64,000 bases of DNA from G963677085 sp963677085 (GTDB lineage: Bacteria; Planctomycetota; Planctomycetia; Pirellulales; Thermoguttaceae), in NCBI GenBank assembly GCA_963677085.2, contig CAXXFH010000005.1, positions 372,001 through 436,000 on the forward strand, written 5' to 3'. Made by a program: the position numbers and the translations under genes. Shown here piece after piece: positions 49,861 to 59,565 of this stretch. How positions within the stretch are numbered: position 1 is the stretch's first letter; the number at the start of each line of letters is the position of its first letter. The notes under the pieces are model-generated. The model did not search any database. It saw only the letters and a program-made list of their open reading frames with translations, and was not told where the DNA came from.

Positions 49861-52800
49861 CTACGGCGCGGTGTTGTCCAACGGGGCCGTGTTCAATAGG
49901 ACACGGAATGGCTCGTCGTCGCGAAGCGGATCGAGCGCTTCGTCGGTTTTCATTTGGCGCAGATAGAATGCCCTGCGTTCGGCCGACTGCTGCAAACATC
50001 GCCCCAGATTGTCGATGGCGGCCGTACGGCAGTCTTCGGCAAGTTGTTGCGCGTCATCGCCGGCAGCCTTATCGGCAGCGGCCAAGGCGGCGGCCTGGGC
50101 GTAGATGCAGGCCACATTGAAGAGAAGCCCCGGGTTGGCGTCGTCGCCCGCAAGCTGCACGGCTTGCTTCGCATCGGCAATGGCCTTGCGATACTCGCCA
50201 GCGGCCACATAGACATACCCACGTCCCGTGTAGGGATCGGGCACGTCGGGAGCAAGCTGGATCGCTGCGTCAAAATCCTTCAACGCCAGTTGCCGGGCGC
50301 CGAGCAAGTAAACCCAACCGCGCCGCGAATGCATCGAGCCAAACCGCAGGCGGTCGCCCTGCAAAGGTACCTCGGTGATATCAGGGGCAAGGCCTTCGGC
50401 TCGGGCGAAATCTTCCATTGCTCCTTGAGCGTTGCCGAGTTTCAACCGCGCAAGCCCGCGGTCCCGAAAGACCATGGCCAACGCGCGGCGCGGATCGGTG
50501 TCGAGCCGCAACGCCTCTGGGTCTTTTTCGAGCAACGCAAGGCCCACGCCGCTTCGCAGCCGCGGTGCCATCCGGTCGTCAACGGCGTAGGCCGTGGCAA
50601 CCAAAGGACTTTCAGCCAGAAAACGATCGAGGTCATCAAGGGCCTCCTTCTCGCGATTCAGGTCAAGTAGTACCAACGCGCGCAGACGCAGGGCATCGTA
50701 CAGATCGGGACGCTCGCGAAGCGCCCTCTCGTAAAACGACAACGCCTCGGGCAACTTGCCTCGGCGATGGGCAATGCGTCCCCGTTCGGCCAAGACCTCG
50801 GCCTTGAGGTGACTTCCCGGCTTGGCTTTCGAGATGGCAGCATCGAAATCGGCGGCGGCTGCCGCGTCATCGCGTTGTTCCAGGTGAACGAGACCGCGCA
50901 TTCGATAGGCGGCGGGCGAATCGGTCGTCTCGATTACCTTACCCAGGACAGTCAGCGATTGGGCGTATTCCTGCTGCACTCGATAGGCTTCGGCCAAATC
51001 GATGTAGGCCTGCTCCGCGTGCGGGTTCAGGGAAAGGGCCGTGTTGAAGTCGGCAATGGCCTGATGAAGCTTGCCATGTCGCAGACGTACGACGCCGCGG
51101 TTCAGATAGAGTCCGTAGGCCTTGGGATCGATTTCCGCAGCCCGGACGAAGTCGGTTTCAGCCGCTTCGAAATCGCCCAACTCTCCGTAGGCGAAGCCGC
51201 GCAACAGATAAATGGCCTGCATCTCGCTACGGCGATTGGCCGACGCCGTCAAGGCGCCAACGGCTTCCGGCCACCGTTGGAGCCGGGCCAGGCAGACGCC
51301 GAGGAAGTATTGCGCCCAGAAGTTCCCGGGAGCCAACTGCAATGTCCGACGGAAGTGTTCCGCGGCGGTTGGATAATTTTCGTGGCGATAGTGGAACTCT
51401 CCCAAAAGGAAGTGGTCTTCGGCCCCACGCGGTTCGACGTTTTCGGCCTGACGTTCCGCTACGTTGGCCGCCGCGTCATCGCCCGCTCGCTGGAGATAGA
51501 GTGCGCGGCGCAGGTGGTAGGCCTTCCGTGCAGTTTCCTGCGGCGGCATGTTGTCGATAAGCTGCAACGCCATACGAGCGGCGTTGCGGTTGTCCTCGTC
51601 GGAGGAATCGGGCAACGGCTGCGCAATGGCATCGGCATAGACCCACTGCAACTGGCGGCAATCGTCGACAATTTGCTGGATCTCGGCCTTGGTGTAAAAC
51701 TGGGTTTTGGTATGAAACGTGGTCTTGGGCTGAGAGACACGGCCGTCGGTAGGCGTGAGGTCGAAGAGGGTTAACGCCGCGCGGGCCGATTGTTTGGCCT
51801 TGGCGACATTCTCTTGCGTGTCGACGCCACTGGCCAACATGCCGTAGTAAATCGCGTCGTCGTAGAGAGTACGGAAGTTGCGCAGTCGGCGTCTGGCGTC
51901 GGCCCGGGCCTCTTGGGCATGGAGTTGCTTGTTGGTTGTGTTAAGCCAGTTGTCGACCTCGTCCGACAAGGCAGTTAGTGTCGCTTCACCGGTGGCCAAC
52001 TGTTTCGCACTGCTGAGTTGCTTTTGGGCCTCTTGAAAATCGTCGTTATTGAGCGCCTCAAGACCTTGCTGAAGAAGCGTGCGACTACGCGACTCGACGG
52101 CAACGACGCGCTGGTTTTCGACATGTCGCCAACCGGCCAATGCCATTAGCAACACGGCGATCGAGGCCGCCGTGGCGACCGTAAACGTCCGGTGTCGTCG
52201 TAGCCAGCGGCTCGTACGATCGTACCACGGTTCTGGATAAACGCTGACCGGTTCGCCGTCGATCCAGCGATTGAGGTCCTCGGCGAGAGCCAGGGCCGAC
52301 GGGTAGCGATCGTCGGGTGAGAAAGCCATTGCTTTTAGGCAAATGGCTTCCACCGCAGCCGGCGTGCTGGGGTTTAGTTCGCGCGGTGCAACGAACTGTC
52401 CCATGCGTACGTGCTCTAGCAGTTCAGCTCCCCGGCCACTGTAGGGTTGCCGTCCGGTGAGTATGGCGTAGAGGGTTGCTCCCAGAGAAAAGATATCGGC
52501 CCGATGGTCGAGCGACTCACCGGCGCCGCGGGCCTGCTCGGGCGACATGTAGGCGATGGTCCCCAGCACCGTACCTTCTCTGGTTTCTTCGCGAAGGTTG
52601 TCCGCGGCAAAGATCTGGGAACTCCACGACATGGTCGAGTTGCCAATCTGGTCGACGGCTTCCTGCTGACGCCGTCGCAATTCGCCGTCGCGAACCGCTT
52701 TAGCCAACCCCCAGTCGACGAGCACGGTTTCGCCGAAGTCGCCGACCATGATGTTTTGCGGCTTGATATCACGGTGAATCACGCCATGGTCGTGGGCAAA

Positions 52801-53577
52801 AGCAACGGCGTAGCAAACGTCGACCAGCGAACGCGCCAAGTCGTGGTATCGCGTGATGTAGCTTGTGTCGTCGAGATCCAAGCGATGGAATTCCTCGATT
52901 AAGTCGGCCAGCGTTTTACCTTTGATGAGCTTCATCGAATAAAACGGTTGGCCCTCGGCATTGGCACCCAAGGCATGCACCGGCACGATTCCCGGGTGCT
53001 CCAGATGTCCGGTGATCTGCGCTTCGACGAAGAAACGTTCGATCCGTTCGAGCGATGCCTGGCTCGTGTCGAGAAGCTGCTTGATGGCCACATCGCGACC
53101 GAGGTAGGTATCACGAGCGAGAACTACCCGACCCAACCCGCCGCGGCCGACTTCGCGTTTCACCTGGTAGCGGATCTGAGAATCGAGCTGGTCTTCGCGC
53201 CGTGTGCCTTCCGCCGTGGCGCCGGAGATTCCGCCGGCCGACATCGCGGGAGTGCTGCGCGCCGGTCGGCTGTCGTAGGTTTCGGCCAATACCCCGTCGC
53301 CGCCGCGCGAGGGGTGCCCGCCACCCTCCGCTGCGCGTGCCGGAGTGCCTGGTACTGTGAACATTTCGGTGCTGGCATTGCCGTGTTGATCGGCCGTGCT
53401 GGCAATCAATGCGCTGACTTTTTCCTGCGAGAGGCCAATACGCGAGACCAAAACCGACTCGATCGACGCCCGTGGGTCGATAGACAGTTCGCGGAGCACT
53501 TCGCTGAACTGGTCGGCAGTCAACAGACCGTCGCCGAGAGCCTTCGATAAGACGGCCAGATCGCGTAGTTGGAACAT
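49861..53577 (-). CDS. Membrane Ser/Thr protein kinase with C-terminal TPR array
   Basis: A 1238-residue protein. After a variable N-terminus (residues 1-135), the kinase domain starts: YQVKREVGRGGLGRVVLARD (P-loop), AIKQLL (lysine), HRDIKPQN (catalytic loop), VDWGLA (DFG variant DWG), GTIAYMSPEQARGAGESLDHRADIFSLG. A membrane segment follows near residue 460 (ATAASIAVLLMALAGW). The remaining 700 residues are TPR-like repeats, e.g. FHYRHENYPTAAEHFRRTLQLAPGNFWAQYFLG and YLNRGVVRLRHGKLHQAIADFNTALSLNPHAEQAYIDLAEAYRV. Such kinases are a planctomycete hallmark. Its start lies 22 bases after the giant surface protein's stop, so both are probably in one operon. GAGGA stands before the ATG. Confidence 0.92.
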   Translation of the reverse strand: MFQLRDLAVLSKALGDGLLTADQFSEVLRELSIDPRASIESVLVSRIGLSQEKVSALIASTADQHGNASTEMFTVPGTPARAAEGGGHPSRGGDGVLAETYDSRPARSTPAMSAGGISGATAEGTRREDQLDSQIRYQVKREVGRGGLGRVVLARDTYLGRDVAIKQLLDTSQASLERIERFFVEAQITGHLEHPGIVPVHALGANAEGQPFYSMKLIKGKTLADLIEEFHRLDLDDTSYITRYHDLARSLVDVCYAVAFAHDHGVIHRDIKPQNIMVGDFGETVLVDWGLAKAVRDGELRRRQQEAVDQIGNSTMSWSSQIFAADNLREETREGTVLGTIAYMSPEQARGAGESLDHRADIFSLGATLYAILTGRQPYSGRGAELLEHVRMGQFVAPRELNPSTPAAVEAICLKAMAFSPDDRYPSALALAEDLNRWIDGEPVSVYPEPWYDRTSRWLRRHRTFTVATAASIAVLLMALAGWRHVENQRVVAVESRSRTLLQQGLEALNNDDFQEAQKQLSSAKQLATGEATLTALSDEVDNWLNTTNKQLHAQEARADARRRLRNFRTLYDDAIYYGMLASGVDTQENVAKAKQSARAALTLFDLTPTDGRVSQPKTTFHTKTQFYTKAEIQQIVDDCRQLQWVYADAIAQPLPDSSDEDNRNAARMALQLIDNMPPQETARKAYHLRRALYLQRAGDDAAANVAERQAENVEPRGAEDHFLLGEFHYRHENYPTAAEHFRRTLQLAPGNFWAQYFLGVCLARLQRWPEAVGALTASANRRSEMQAIYLLRGFAYGELGDFEAAETDFVRAAEIDPKAYGLYLNRGVVRLRHGKLHQAIADFNTALSLNPHAEQAYIDLAEAYRVQQEYAQSLTVLGKVIETTDSPAAYRMRGLVHLEQRDDAAAAADFDAAISKAKPGSHLKAEVLAERGRIAHRRGKLPEALSFYERALRERPDLYDALRLRALVLLDLNREKEALDDLDRFLAESPLVATAYAVDDRMAPRLRSGVGLALLEKDPEALRLDTDPRRALAMVFRDRGLARLKLGNAQGAMEDFARAEGLAPDITEVPLQGDRLRFGSMHSRRGWVYLLGARQLALKDFDAAIQLAPDVPDPYTGRGYVYVAAGEYRKAIADAKQAVQLAGDDANPGLLFNVACIYAQAAALAAADKAAGDDAQQLAEDCRTAAIDNLGRCLQQSAERRAFYLRQMKTDEALDPLRDDEPFRVLLNTAPLDNTAP

Positions 53578-53599
53578 GCTGGTGTCCTCGTCCTTCGCA

Positions 53600-56500
53600 T
53601 TAGCCGAAAGGTCGGCTTCGTTCGCGGTTCTCGTGTTCTGCAACCACTTGTTGCAAGGCCACCGTGAATTGAGCGTCGCCGATGCGCGACGATTCGGAAA
53701 GGGCGTTGGTAAACCGTGGGCTGACTTGCTCGACGGCAAAAAGCGACCTGTCGCTCGTTGGGTCGCCGAAGTTGCGATCGTCTGACTTGGCGGTTCGCGG
53801 GGTGCGTTTGTCGTTGGCACGCGACTCAGGCGTTTGGCTGTCCACCGGTCGATTGCCCTCTTCGGTTCGCCGGCGGACCGGCTGCGCCGCGCCATCGCCG
53901 GAAGTGGCATTGTCGTCGTCGCTCGTTTCCGCAGAACCCGAGTCGGCGTCTTGCGACCCGGTATCCGGCGAGTCTTCAGAATCATTCCTTTGAGGTGAAC
54001 TCTCCGGATCGGCAAGCAAACCTCCATCGTCCGAGAAGAGTTGTTTCAAGGCCGAGAAGAAGTCGAGGTCGTCCGGCAAGTCTGCGAACAGGGCGAACAA
54101 ACGCTTGAGGACGACCTCCAACACGGTTTGGGTGGGTTGGCCGCCAGAGCCTACGTAGTCGAGCCGGTAGCCAACATCGGAGAACCGTGGACGGTTTCCA
54201 GTCGAGCCGAGGGCCGTTTGTATCTCGAATCCGTTGAGCGCGACGGCTTGTTCCCGGGGAAGGATACTCGTGTCGAACACGGTGGCGAAGGCAGTGGACA
54301 GGCCGAGCGTGGACACTGTGGTAGGGCTACGAAAATCGAGTTGAACCATCAGGTTTTGGGCCGCTCCCAGGTGTCCCTCAAAGGGTACGGTCCGCAAGGT
54401 TCCGCCTTGCACGAAGTTGGCCGCTCCCCGGAATTGTCCGCCCACGCCCACCAGTTGAAGCGTGTAAATATCGCTTAGCGCATTGGGAATAACAAGAAGC
54501 TCGTTGCCGGTAAGTGTGCTGCCACCATAATAGGCATTTGCTATGCCGGAAAACGGTTCCGCCGAGGTATCGCTGCCCGTGTTGCCTTGAGCATCCTCCA
54601 AAACGAAGTCGACGGGATCAAACCAGATGATGAGCAAGTTCTCGGGAAGGTTTTCAACGGGTCCCAGGATATCGACAATCGTTGCCAGAACCTCCTCGTT
54701 TATCATCTCGACCAGCGGATCGGTCGTTCCGAAAACGTCGTTGAGATCAACTCGTCGTACTTCCGATTCTAGCGGTTTGTCGGCCCAGGCAAATCGGGCC
54801 AACGCCTCGTCTGCTTTGAAATACAACAGTCCGGCTTGGTTGGTCGCAGCTTGTCCCTGGAGTTCCACGTCGAAGCCCAGTCCGTTGGGCAGTTCGGAGC
54901 CATCGGCCCGCGTTACCAACTCATTGGTGAACAGCTCACCGAGTCGCTCCACCGGCAAGACGGCCAGCGATAGTCCATCGTCGCCTTCAACAACAACACC
55001 TCGCTGGAATGTTGTCACAAGATCGCCCGATGCATCGACACCCACAGCCCCCGAGATACCAAGTTCGACGGCGTATTGCAGAAGGAACCTCGCATTGGCT
55101 CCCCACACCACGACAAAGTCGAACGGCAGTGATTCGCCTGGGAAGACTTCGGCATAACGCGCGGCCACCTGCGATGTGATACGCTGGTTGACCGCTGTGG
55201 CGAGGTCTTCGGAGGATTCGGCTTCTGCGGCGGCAGCAAGGATTTCGCGAACATCGGCGAGAAGCCGTTGCGCGAAGGCCGCGCTTGCCAACTTGTCTTC
55301 CGCCAGTTGCATCTGAGACAACAGATCTTCCAGACGCAAGTTCATCGAGCGGAAGTTGCCGTCGAAGAGAATCTGATCGATCCCGCTAAGCGTTGTGGTC
55401 TGATCGACGACGAACTGTTCGACAAGCTGCCCGCCCGGCGCGCCGTCGCCGTCGCCGTCGACTGCAACGCCGCCCTCGCTGGTGATTCCCGTCGCGGCAC
55501 CAGCGGCCGCGTCGGGTTCCGTGTAGACGGTAAGCCGGTACTGCCCGAGCGCAAGCGGCGGAAACCCTCGTAGCACAAGGCGATCTGCGTACGGATCGTA
55601 TGCCACCTGCGTGATAGGCAACACGGTGACGCCTGTCGAATCCAACCGTTCCAAAAGGTAGTTCGCCGGATTGGTAGCTTCAGCGACGTTCAGATCGAGG
55701 TCGCTTAACTCAATCAGGATTGTGTTGGGAAGACCACCGCCAAGCGGCGTTACGGCACGCACCCGAACTCCATCGTCGCCCTGCGGCAAAACACGCGGCG
55801 GAACACTGGAAAGACTAACCTGAAGTGTTTCGGCGGCAAACGGATTGTCGGCCAAGTCGACAACGTTGCCAGCCAAAAACGTCAATTGGTAGCCAACACT
55901 CGAAAGGACCGTTGAAAGGCTGGCATCGACGACCACATACGGTGCCGCCTGCGACGTTGCCGAATAGTAGACAACGTCGATGTCGGTACTATCGAGCACC
56001 TGACCAGTGCTCATGTCCGCAATTCGGTAGTTCGCCGGATTGTTCGCGGCTGCGGTTGGCCACTGGCCGTCGACAGACGCTGCCGTGAAGAGTTCTTCGC
56101 TAAAAGTAAGCTGAAACCTCAAGCCGACCGCCTCGTCGTCGATAAAAACATAGGCCGCGTGTGTGCCGATTACCTCGGGCGGTATACTCTCCGTCTCGAT
56201 CAGCACGGCAAATGTTGTGCTGACCGCTTCCCCTTCAGTGTCGGTTGCCGTGACCGTTACATCGACAGTTCCTTCCGCGTCGGCGAAGTCAAGCGTGAGC
56301 AATCCGGTGGTGGTATTGAAGGTCACGGCATCGAACAACGGATGACTCGCGTCGACGGAAACCGTGTACGTCAATTCGTTATTCGCATCTTCCACATCGC
56401 TAAACGCGGCAAAAAGGTCGACCGTTGCCTGCGTGTTCGGTTGCTGGAGAATATCGTCGATGCCCGTGGTTGTCGGCGGGGTGTTTTCCGCCACAAGGGA

Positions 56501-58225
56501 AACGGTAAACATCGCAGCGACCGCTTCCCCTTCGGTGTCGGTTGCGGTTACCGTTACATCGACCGTTCCTTCCGCGTCGGCGAAGTCAAGCGTGAGCAGT
56601 CCGGTGGTGGTGTTGAAGGTCACGGCATCGAACAACGGATGACTCGCGTCGACGGAAACTGTGTACGTCAACTCGCTGTCGGCATCCTCGGCATCACTAA
56701 ACGCAGCAAAGAGGTCGACGGTTGCTTGCCCGCCCGGCTGGTTTGTCACGTTGTTGATGCCGGTTGTCGTGGGAGGCGTGTTAAACGGAATGTCTTGTTG
56801 CACGTCGATCAGTACGGTTCCCGCGGCCGGATCGACGGCAACGAGTTCGAGAAATGTTGTAATGGTAGCTTCTGTGGCCGTTGGGTCGACAGTCCACGCA
56901 AAGGCGGTGGTGATGTCGCTGGGACCGTAAATCTGCCCAAGATCCGGGTCGGTCAGCTCAGGCAGGGCCACCGTGTTGATATTGCCTTCAACGCTATAGT
57001 CGGTGCCCGTTCCGGTGATGGCGTCCTGAAGGTCGCTGAACCGATCGGCCGTCCAGCCATCGAAGGCGGCGTTGGTCAGGCCATTGCCCGACTGGTAGAC
57101 ACCGCCCTGGCTATAACCGACACGCTGGCTGTTATCGAGCGTGAACACTCGAAAATTGGCCGCGCCCGGTGTGCCCACCAAATGGAGCACATCGTCGCCG
57201 ACACTCAACACGTCTTCGTCGAGGTAATTGATAAACTGAAGATCGCCCAAGGGCAACTCGCTGGAAAAGCTAATCTGATTGTAGACGGTACCTCCACCAT
57301 CCGACAGCCACGTGTCGACTCGCCAGTGGATCGCACCGTTTTCCCCCGCCAATTCCCCCTCGCTGACGACATAATCGTAGTCTGGAACGTTGGCCGCCGA
57401 AGTGATATTCGTGTCACCAAGGTTGACAGCCTGGCCGTCACCTCCCACATCGACGTAATTGAGAAATTCGTAGAGGAAGTTCTGGTTGACAATCGACTCG
57501 GTCTTGCCCTCTACGGTAACCCTGGCAATATCGGCTTCACCCCCGTTGAGAACATGAATATTGAAATAGCCCGGGATGCCCGACGCGACGTCGTTATCGA
57601 TATTGGTACCATTGTCAGCTTCTGGGTCGGTGGGCAAGCCGGTGCCCGGCACGGTGATCGTCAGCGCGGCGTCGCCGTAGTAGCCGGGCATTGGCAGAAA
57701 TTGCAGTCCATCGAGCGCCGTGTTGATCGCGTCGACCGTCGCCTCGAATTGCATGATCGGATCACTGAGACCATCGCCTTCGACGAACTGCAAGCTGTCG
57801 AGGCTGGCTAGCGAGAGGGTGCCATGCGAGGCCGAGAGTATTACGGCAAGCGAATCGTCGCCGTCGTAGCTGAGCGAAATTCCATTGCCGGCCGTTTCGG
57901 AAAAGATCAGCGGCGTGTCTTCCCACGTAGATTGTGGGCCCGGCAGCGGGGCAAGTGCAGGAAACTCTGCGGCGGGCTGGACTTCAAGGTTGGCAAAACC
58001 TTCCGGCAGGATTTCGACGGCCTCGGGAAGCGATTCGTCGGAACGTAAGACCGACGCTGTGCTATCTTCGTCGCCGGCAGCACCTAAGGGGTTGGCCGAA
58101 AGGAGGTGACGCGATTCGAGTTGCTCGAAGAATCGCCAGACGCGAGTGCCGGTCGAGCGGTGCGGATCGCTGCGGCGGCGAGGCAAACGGCCGGACTTTC
58201 GGCGAAATCGTTTGGAGGCCCTCAT
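53600..58225 (-). CDS. Giant surface protein with LE-R-LLSA motif and cadherin-like repeats
   Basis: A 1541-residue exported protein. The N-terminus is basic (RKSGRLPRRRSDPH) and carries FFEQLESRHLLSA near residues 32-43, the planctomycete LEPR-XLL-type surface motif. The middle contains two almost identical 99-residue cadherin-like repeats (TPPTTTGI, DLFAAFSD, ELTYTVSVDASHPLFDAVTF), encoded by a 297-bp tandem duplication in 56200-56790. Then come a Big-like domain (VIGTHAAYVFIDDEAVGLRF) and a further region ending in a long Asp/Ser-rich, low-complexity tail (SSDDDNATSGDG type) before a helical C-terminus. It probably sits on the cell surface. No enzyme motif was found. Confidence 0.85.
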   Translation of the reverse strand: MRASKRFRRKSGRLPRRRSDPHRSTGTRVWRFFEQLESRHLLSANPLGAAGDEDSTASVLRSDESLPEAVEILPEGFANLEVQPAAEFPALAPLPGPQSTWEDTPLIFSETAGNGISLSYDGDDSLAVILSASHGTLSLASLDSLQFVEGDGLSDPIMQFEATVDAINTALDGLQFLPMPGYYGDAALTITVPGTGLPTDPEADNGTNIDNDVASGIPGYFNIHVLNGGEADIARVTVEGKTESIVNQNFLYEFLNYVDVGGDGQAVNLGDTNITSAANVPDYDYVVSEGELAGENGAIHWRVDTWLSDGGGTVYNQISFSSELPLGDLQFINYLDEDVLSVGDDVLHLVGTPGAANFRVFTLDNSQRVGYSQGGVYQSGNGLTNAAFDGWTADRFSDLQDAITGTGTDYSVEGNINTVALPELTDPDLGQIYGPSDITTAFAWTVDPTATEATITTFLELVAVDPAAGTVLIDVQQDIPFNTPPTTTGINNVTNQPGGQATVDLFAAFSDAEDADSELTYTVSVDASHPLFDAVTFNTTTGLLTLDFADAEGTVDVTVTATDTEGEAVAAMFTVSLVAENTPPTTTGIDDILQQPNTQATVDLFAAFSDVEDANNELTYTVSVDASHPLFDAVTFNTTTGLLTLDFADAEGTVDVTVTATDTEGEAVSTTFAVLIETESIPPEVIGTHAAYVFIDDEAVGLRFQLTFSEELFTAASVDGQWPTAAANNPANYRIADMSTGQVLDSTDIDVVYYSATSQAAPYVVVDASLSTVLSSVGYQLTFLAGNVVDLADNPFAAETLQVSLSSVPPRVLPQGDDGVRVRAVTPLGGGLPNTILIELSDLDLNVAEATNPANYLLERLDSTGVTVLPITQVAYDPYADRLVLRGFPPLALGQYRLTVYTEPDAAAGAATGITSEGGVAVDGDGDGAPGGQLVEQFVVDQTTTLSGIDQILFDGNFRSMNLRLEDLLSQMQLAEDKLASAAFAQRLLADVREILAAAAEAESSEDLATAVNQRITSQVAARYAEVFPGESLPFDFVVVWGANARFLLQYAVELGISGAVGVDASGDLVTTFQRGVVVEGDDGLSLAVLPVERLGELFTNELVTRADGSELPNGLGFDVELQGQAATNQAGLLYFKADEALARFAWADKPLESEVRRVDLNDVFGTTDPLVEMINEEVLATIVDILGPVENLPENLLIIWFDPVDFVLEDAQGNTGSDTSAEPFSGIANAYYGGSTLTGNELLVIPNALSDIYTLQLVGVGGQFRGAANFVQGGTLRTVPFEGHLGAAQNLMVQLDFRSPTTVSTLGLSTAFATVFDTSILPREQAVALNGFEIQTALGSTGNRPRFSDVGYRLDYVGSGGQPTQTVLEVVLKRLFALFADLPDDLDFFSALKQLFSDDGGLLADPESSPQRNDSEDSPDTGSQDADSGSAETSDDDNATSGDGAAQPVRRRTEEGNRPVDSQTPESRANDKRTPRTAKSDDRNFGDPTSDRSLFAVEQVSPRFTNALSESSRIGDAQFTVALQQVVAEHENRERSRPFG

Positions 58226-58557
58226 GCGCCGAATTCCGATGAACAAAGGACTGGGTAACTCGGTTGCTCCTCTTCTCCGCTCCCATAATTCGGTTCCCTG
58301 GCCGTTGCCCTGCACGACGGACAACAGGCCGAGCACCGGCCCTTGCTTGCACGTCGGCGCATAACCCCGCCGACGGAATACTCGATTATAGACCCACCCT
58401 GCCGGGTGGCAACCCCCGGGTGGCGGGGAAAGCGTCTGGCACCCCGCCGCATTCAAAGCGACTGCGCCTCGCTTCTCGGCCGTCGAGGACGTTGCCGTTG
58501 AAATCCTTCAGCTCTACACGTACCGTCGGTCGGCTGATACCGCCGCAGTGTTCGCCC
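58226..58557. other. Intergenic region with hairpin
   Basis: About 330 bases. CCACCC/GGGTGG with a TGCC loop (58394-58409) is a strong hairpin; it may separate the TrkA gene's transcript from that of the giant surface protein gene. Confidence 0.5.
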
Positions 58558-59565
58558 TCACACGCCATGATCTCTGCGAAAACGGTCGATATCTTGCTGG
58601 TGTCCCATAACGATTACTGTACCGTCGGCCGGGATGCCGCTGTCGCCCGAGGGATTGAACTCTACATTTCCTCCAGGCGGACGTATTGCCACGATCAGCA
58701 GGCCATGCTTGCTGCGCATTTCAGAATCGCGAACCGTCTTGCCGGCAAGTGAAGAATTGGCCGGGATGACCAACTCGTCGATCTCGACCTCGGAAATCTG
58801 CCGGCCGGTAACCACCTCGATCAGTTCCACGGCCGAGGGCCGCGTGATCATGGCCGCCATCCGCAAGGCACCGGTTGCCGCCGGCAGGACCACGCGATCG
58901 GCTCCGGCTTGCATGAGCTTCTTTTCCGTCGTAGGATATTCGCCCCTGGCAATGATCTTCAAATCGGGGCTAAGGTTGCGCGCGGTCAACGAAATGAATA
59001 CGTTGTCGGCGTCGCTCGGGAGCGTGGTTACCAGGGTGGTTGCATGTTGGATGCCGGCGTGGTTCATCGCCGTCTCCTCGGTGGCGTTGTCGTTGACCGT
59101 TAAATACCCCTTGGCTTTGGCTTCGGCAATTCGGGCCGGGTCGTTTTCGACGATCACAAAGGGACGCCGCCGTCGGGCAAGCTGATCGGCAAGAATCTCG
59201 CCCATGCGACCGAAACCGCACACGATGGTATGCCCTCGAAGCTGTTCGATTTTCTGGTCGAGCCGCAACATACCCAAGGCGCGGTTGATGTCACCCTCGG
59301 TCATCATTTGGATTAACCCTCCCAAGATGTAGAAGACGGCACTCACGCCAAAGACCATCACGAGGATGGTGTGGATCTTCAATGCCGGCGAGTCCGATAG
59401 GTCGTGGGCTTCTTCGAGCCCTACGGTCGAGAGAACCAGAACAACCTGGTACACCGAGTCGAGCAGTGTCCAGCCGGCCACCCAATACCCACATACAGAC
59501 AGCACAAAGATCACCCCGAGCGCTGCCAAGCCAGTTCGAAAACGTTTAAGCGGCGAAGGGCTCAT
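58558..59565 (-). CDS. Ion channel-like TrkA-N/TrkA-C protein with atypical filter
   Basis: A 335-residue protein with two membrane segments (GLAALGVIFVLSVCGYWVAGW and ILVMVFGVSAVFYILGGL) around a pore loop, then a Rossmann TrkA-N domain (HTIVCGFGRMGEILADQLARRRRPFVIVENDPARIAEAKAKGYLTVNDNATEETAMNHAGI) and a TrkA-C domain (SEVEIDELVIPANSSLAGKTVRD). This is the MthK/Kch type of ligand-gated K+ channel. In place of the selectivity filter TVGYGD/TVGFGE the pore has STVGLEEAHDLS. The start codon overlaps the argJ stop by four bases (ATGA), so it is translationally coupled to argJ. Confidence 0.88.
   Translation of the reverse strand: MSPSPLKRFRTGLAALGVIFVLSVCGYWVAGWTLLDSVYQVVLVLSTVGLEEAHDLSDSPALKIHTILVMVFGVSAVFYILGGLIQMMTEGDINRALGMLRLDQKIEQLRGHTIVCGFGRMGEILADQLARRRRPFVIVENDPARIAEAKAKGYLTVNDNATEETAMNHAGIQHATTLVTTLPSDADNVFISLTARNLSPDLKIIARGEYPTTEKKLMQAGADRVVLPAATGALRMAAMITRPSAVELIEVVTGRQISEVEIDELVIPANSSLAGKTVRDSEMRSKHGLLIVAIRPPGGNVEFNPSGDSGIPADGTVIVMGHQQDIDRFRRDHGV

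Noticed and set aside
56159..57811. 550-residue plus-strand frame
   Set aside because: Antisense shadow of the cadherin-like repeats; its internal repetition merely reflects the tandem duplication.
58394..58409. Intrinsic terminator after the TrkA gene
   Set aside because: The hairpin is strong, but no T-tract follows in either direction, so it is only noted as a hairpin.
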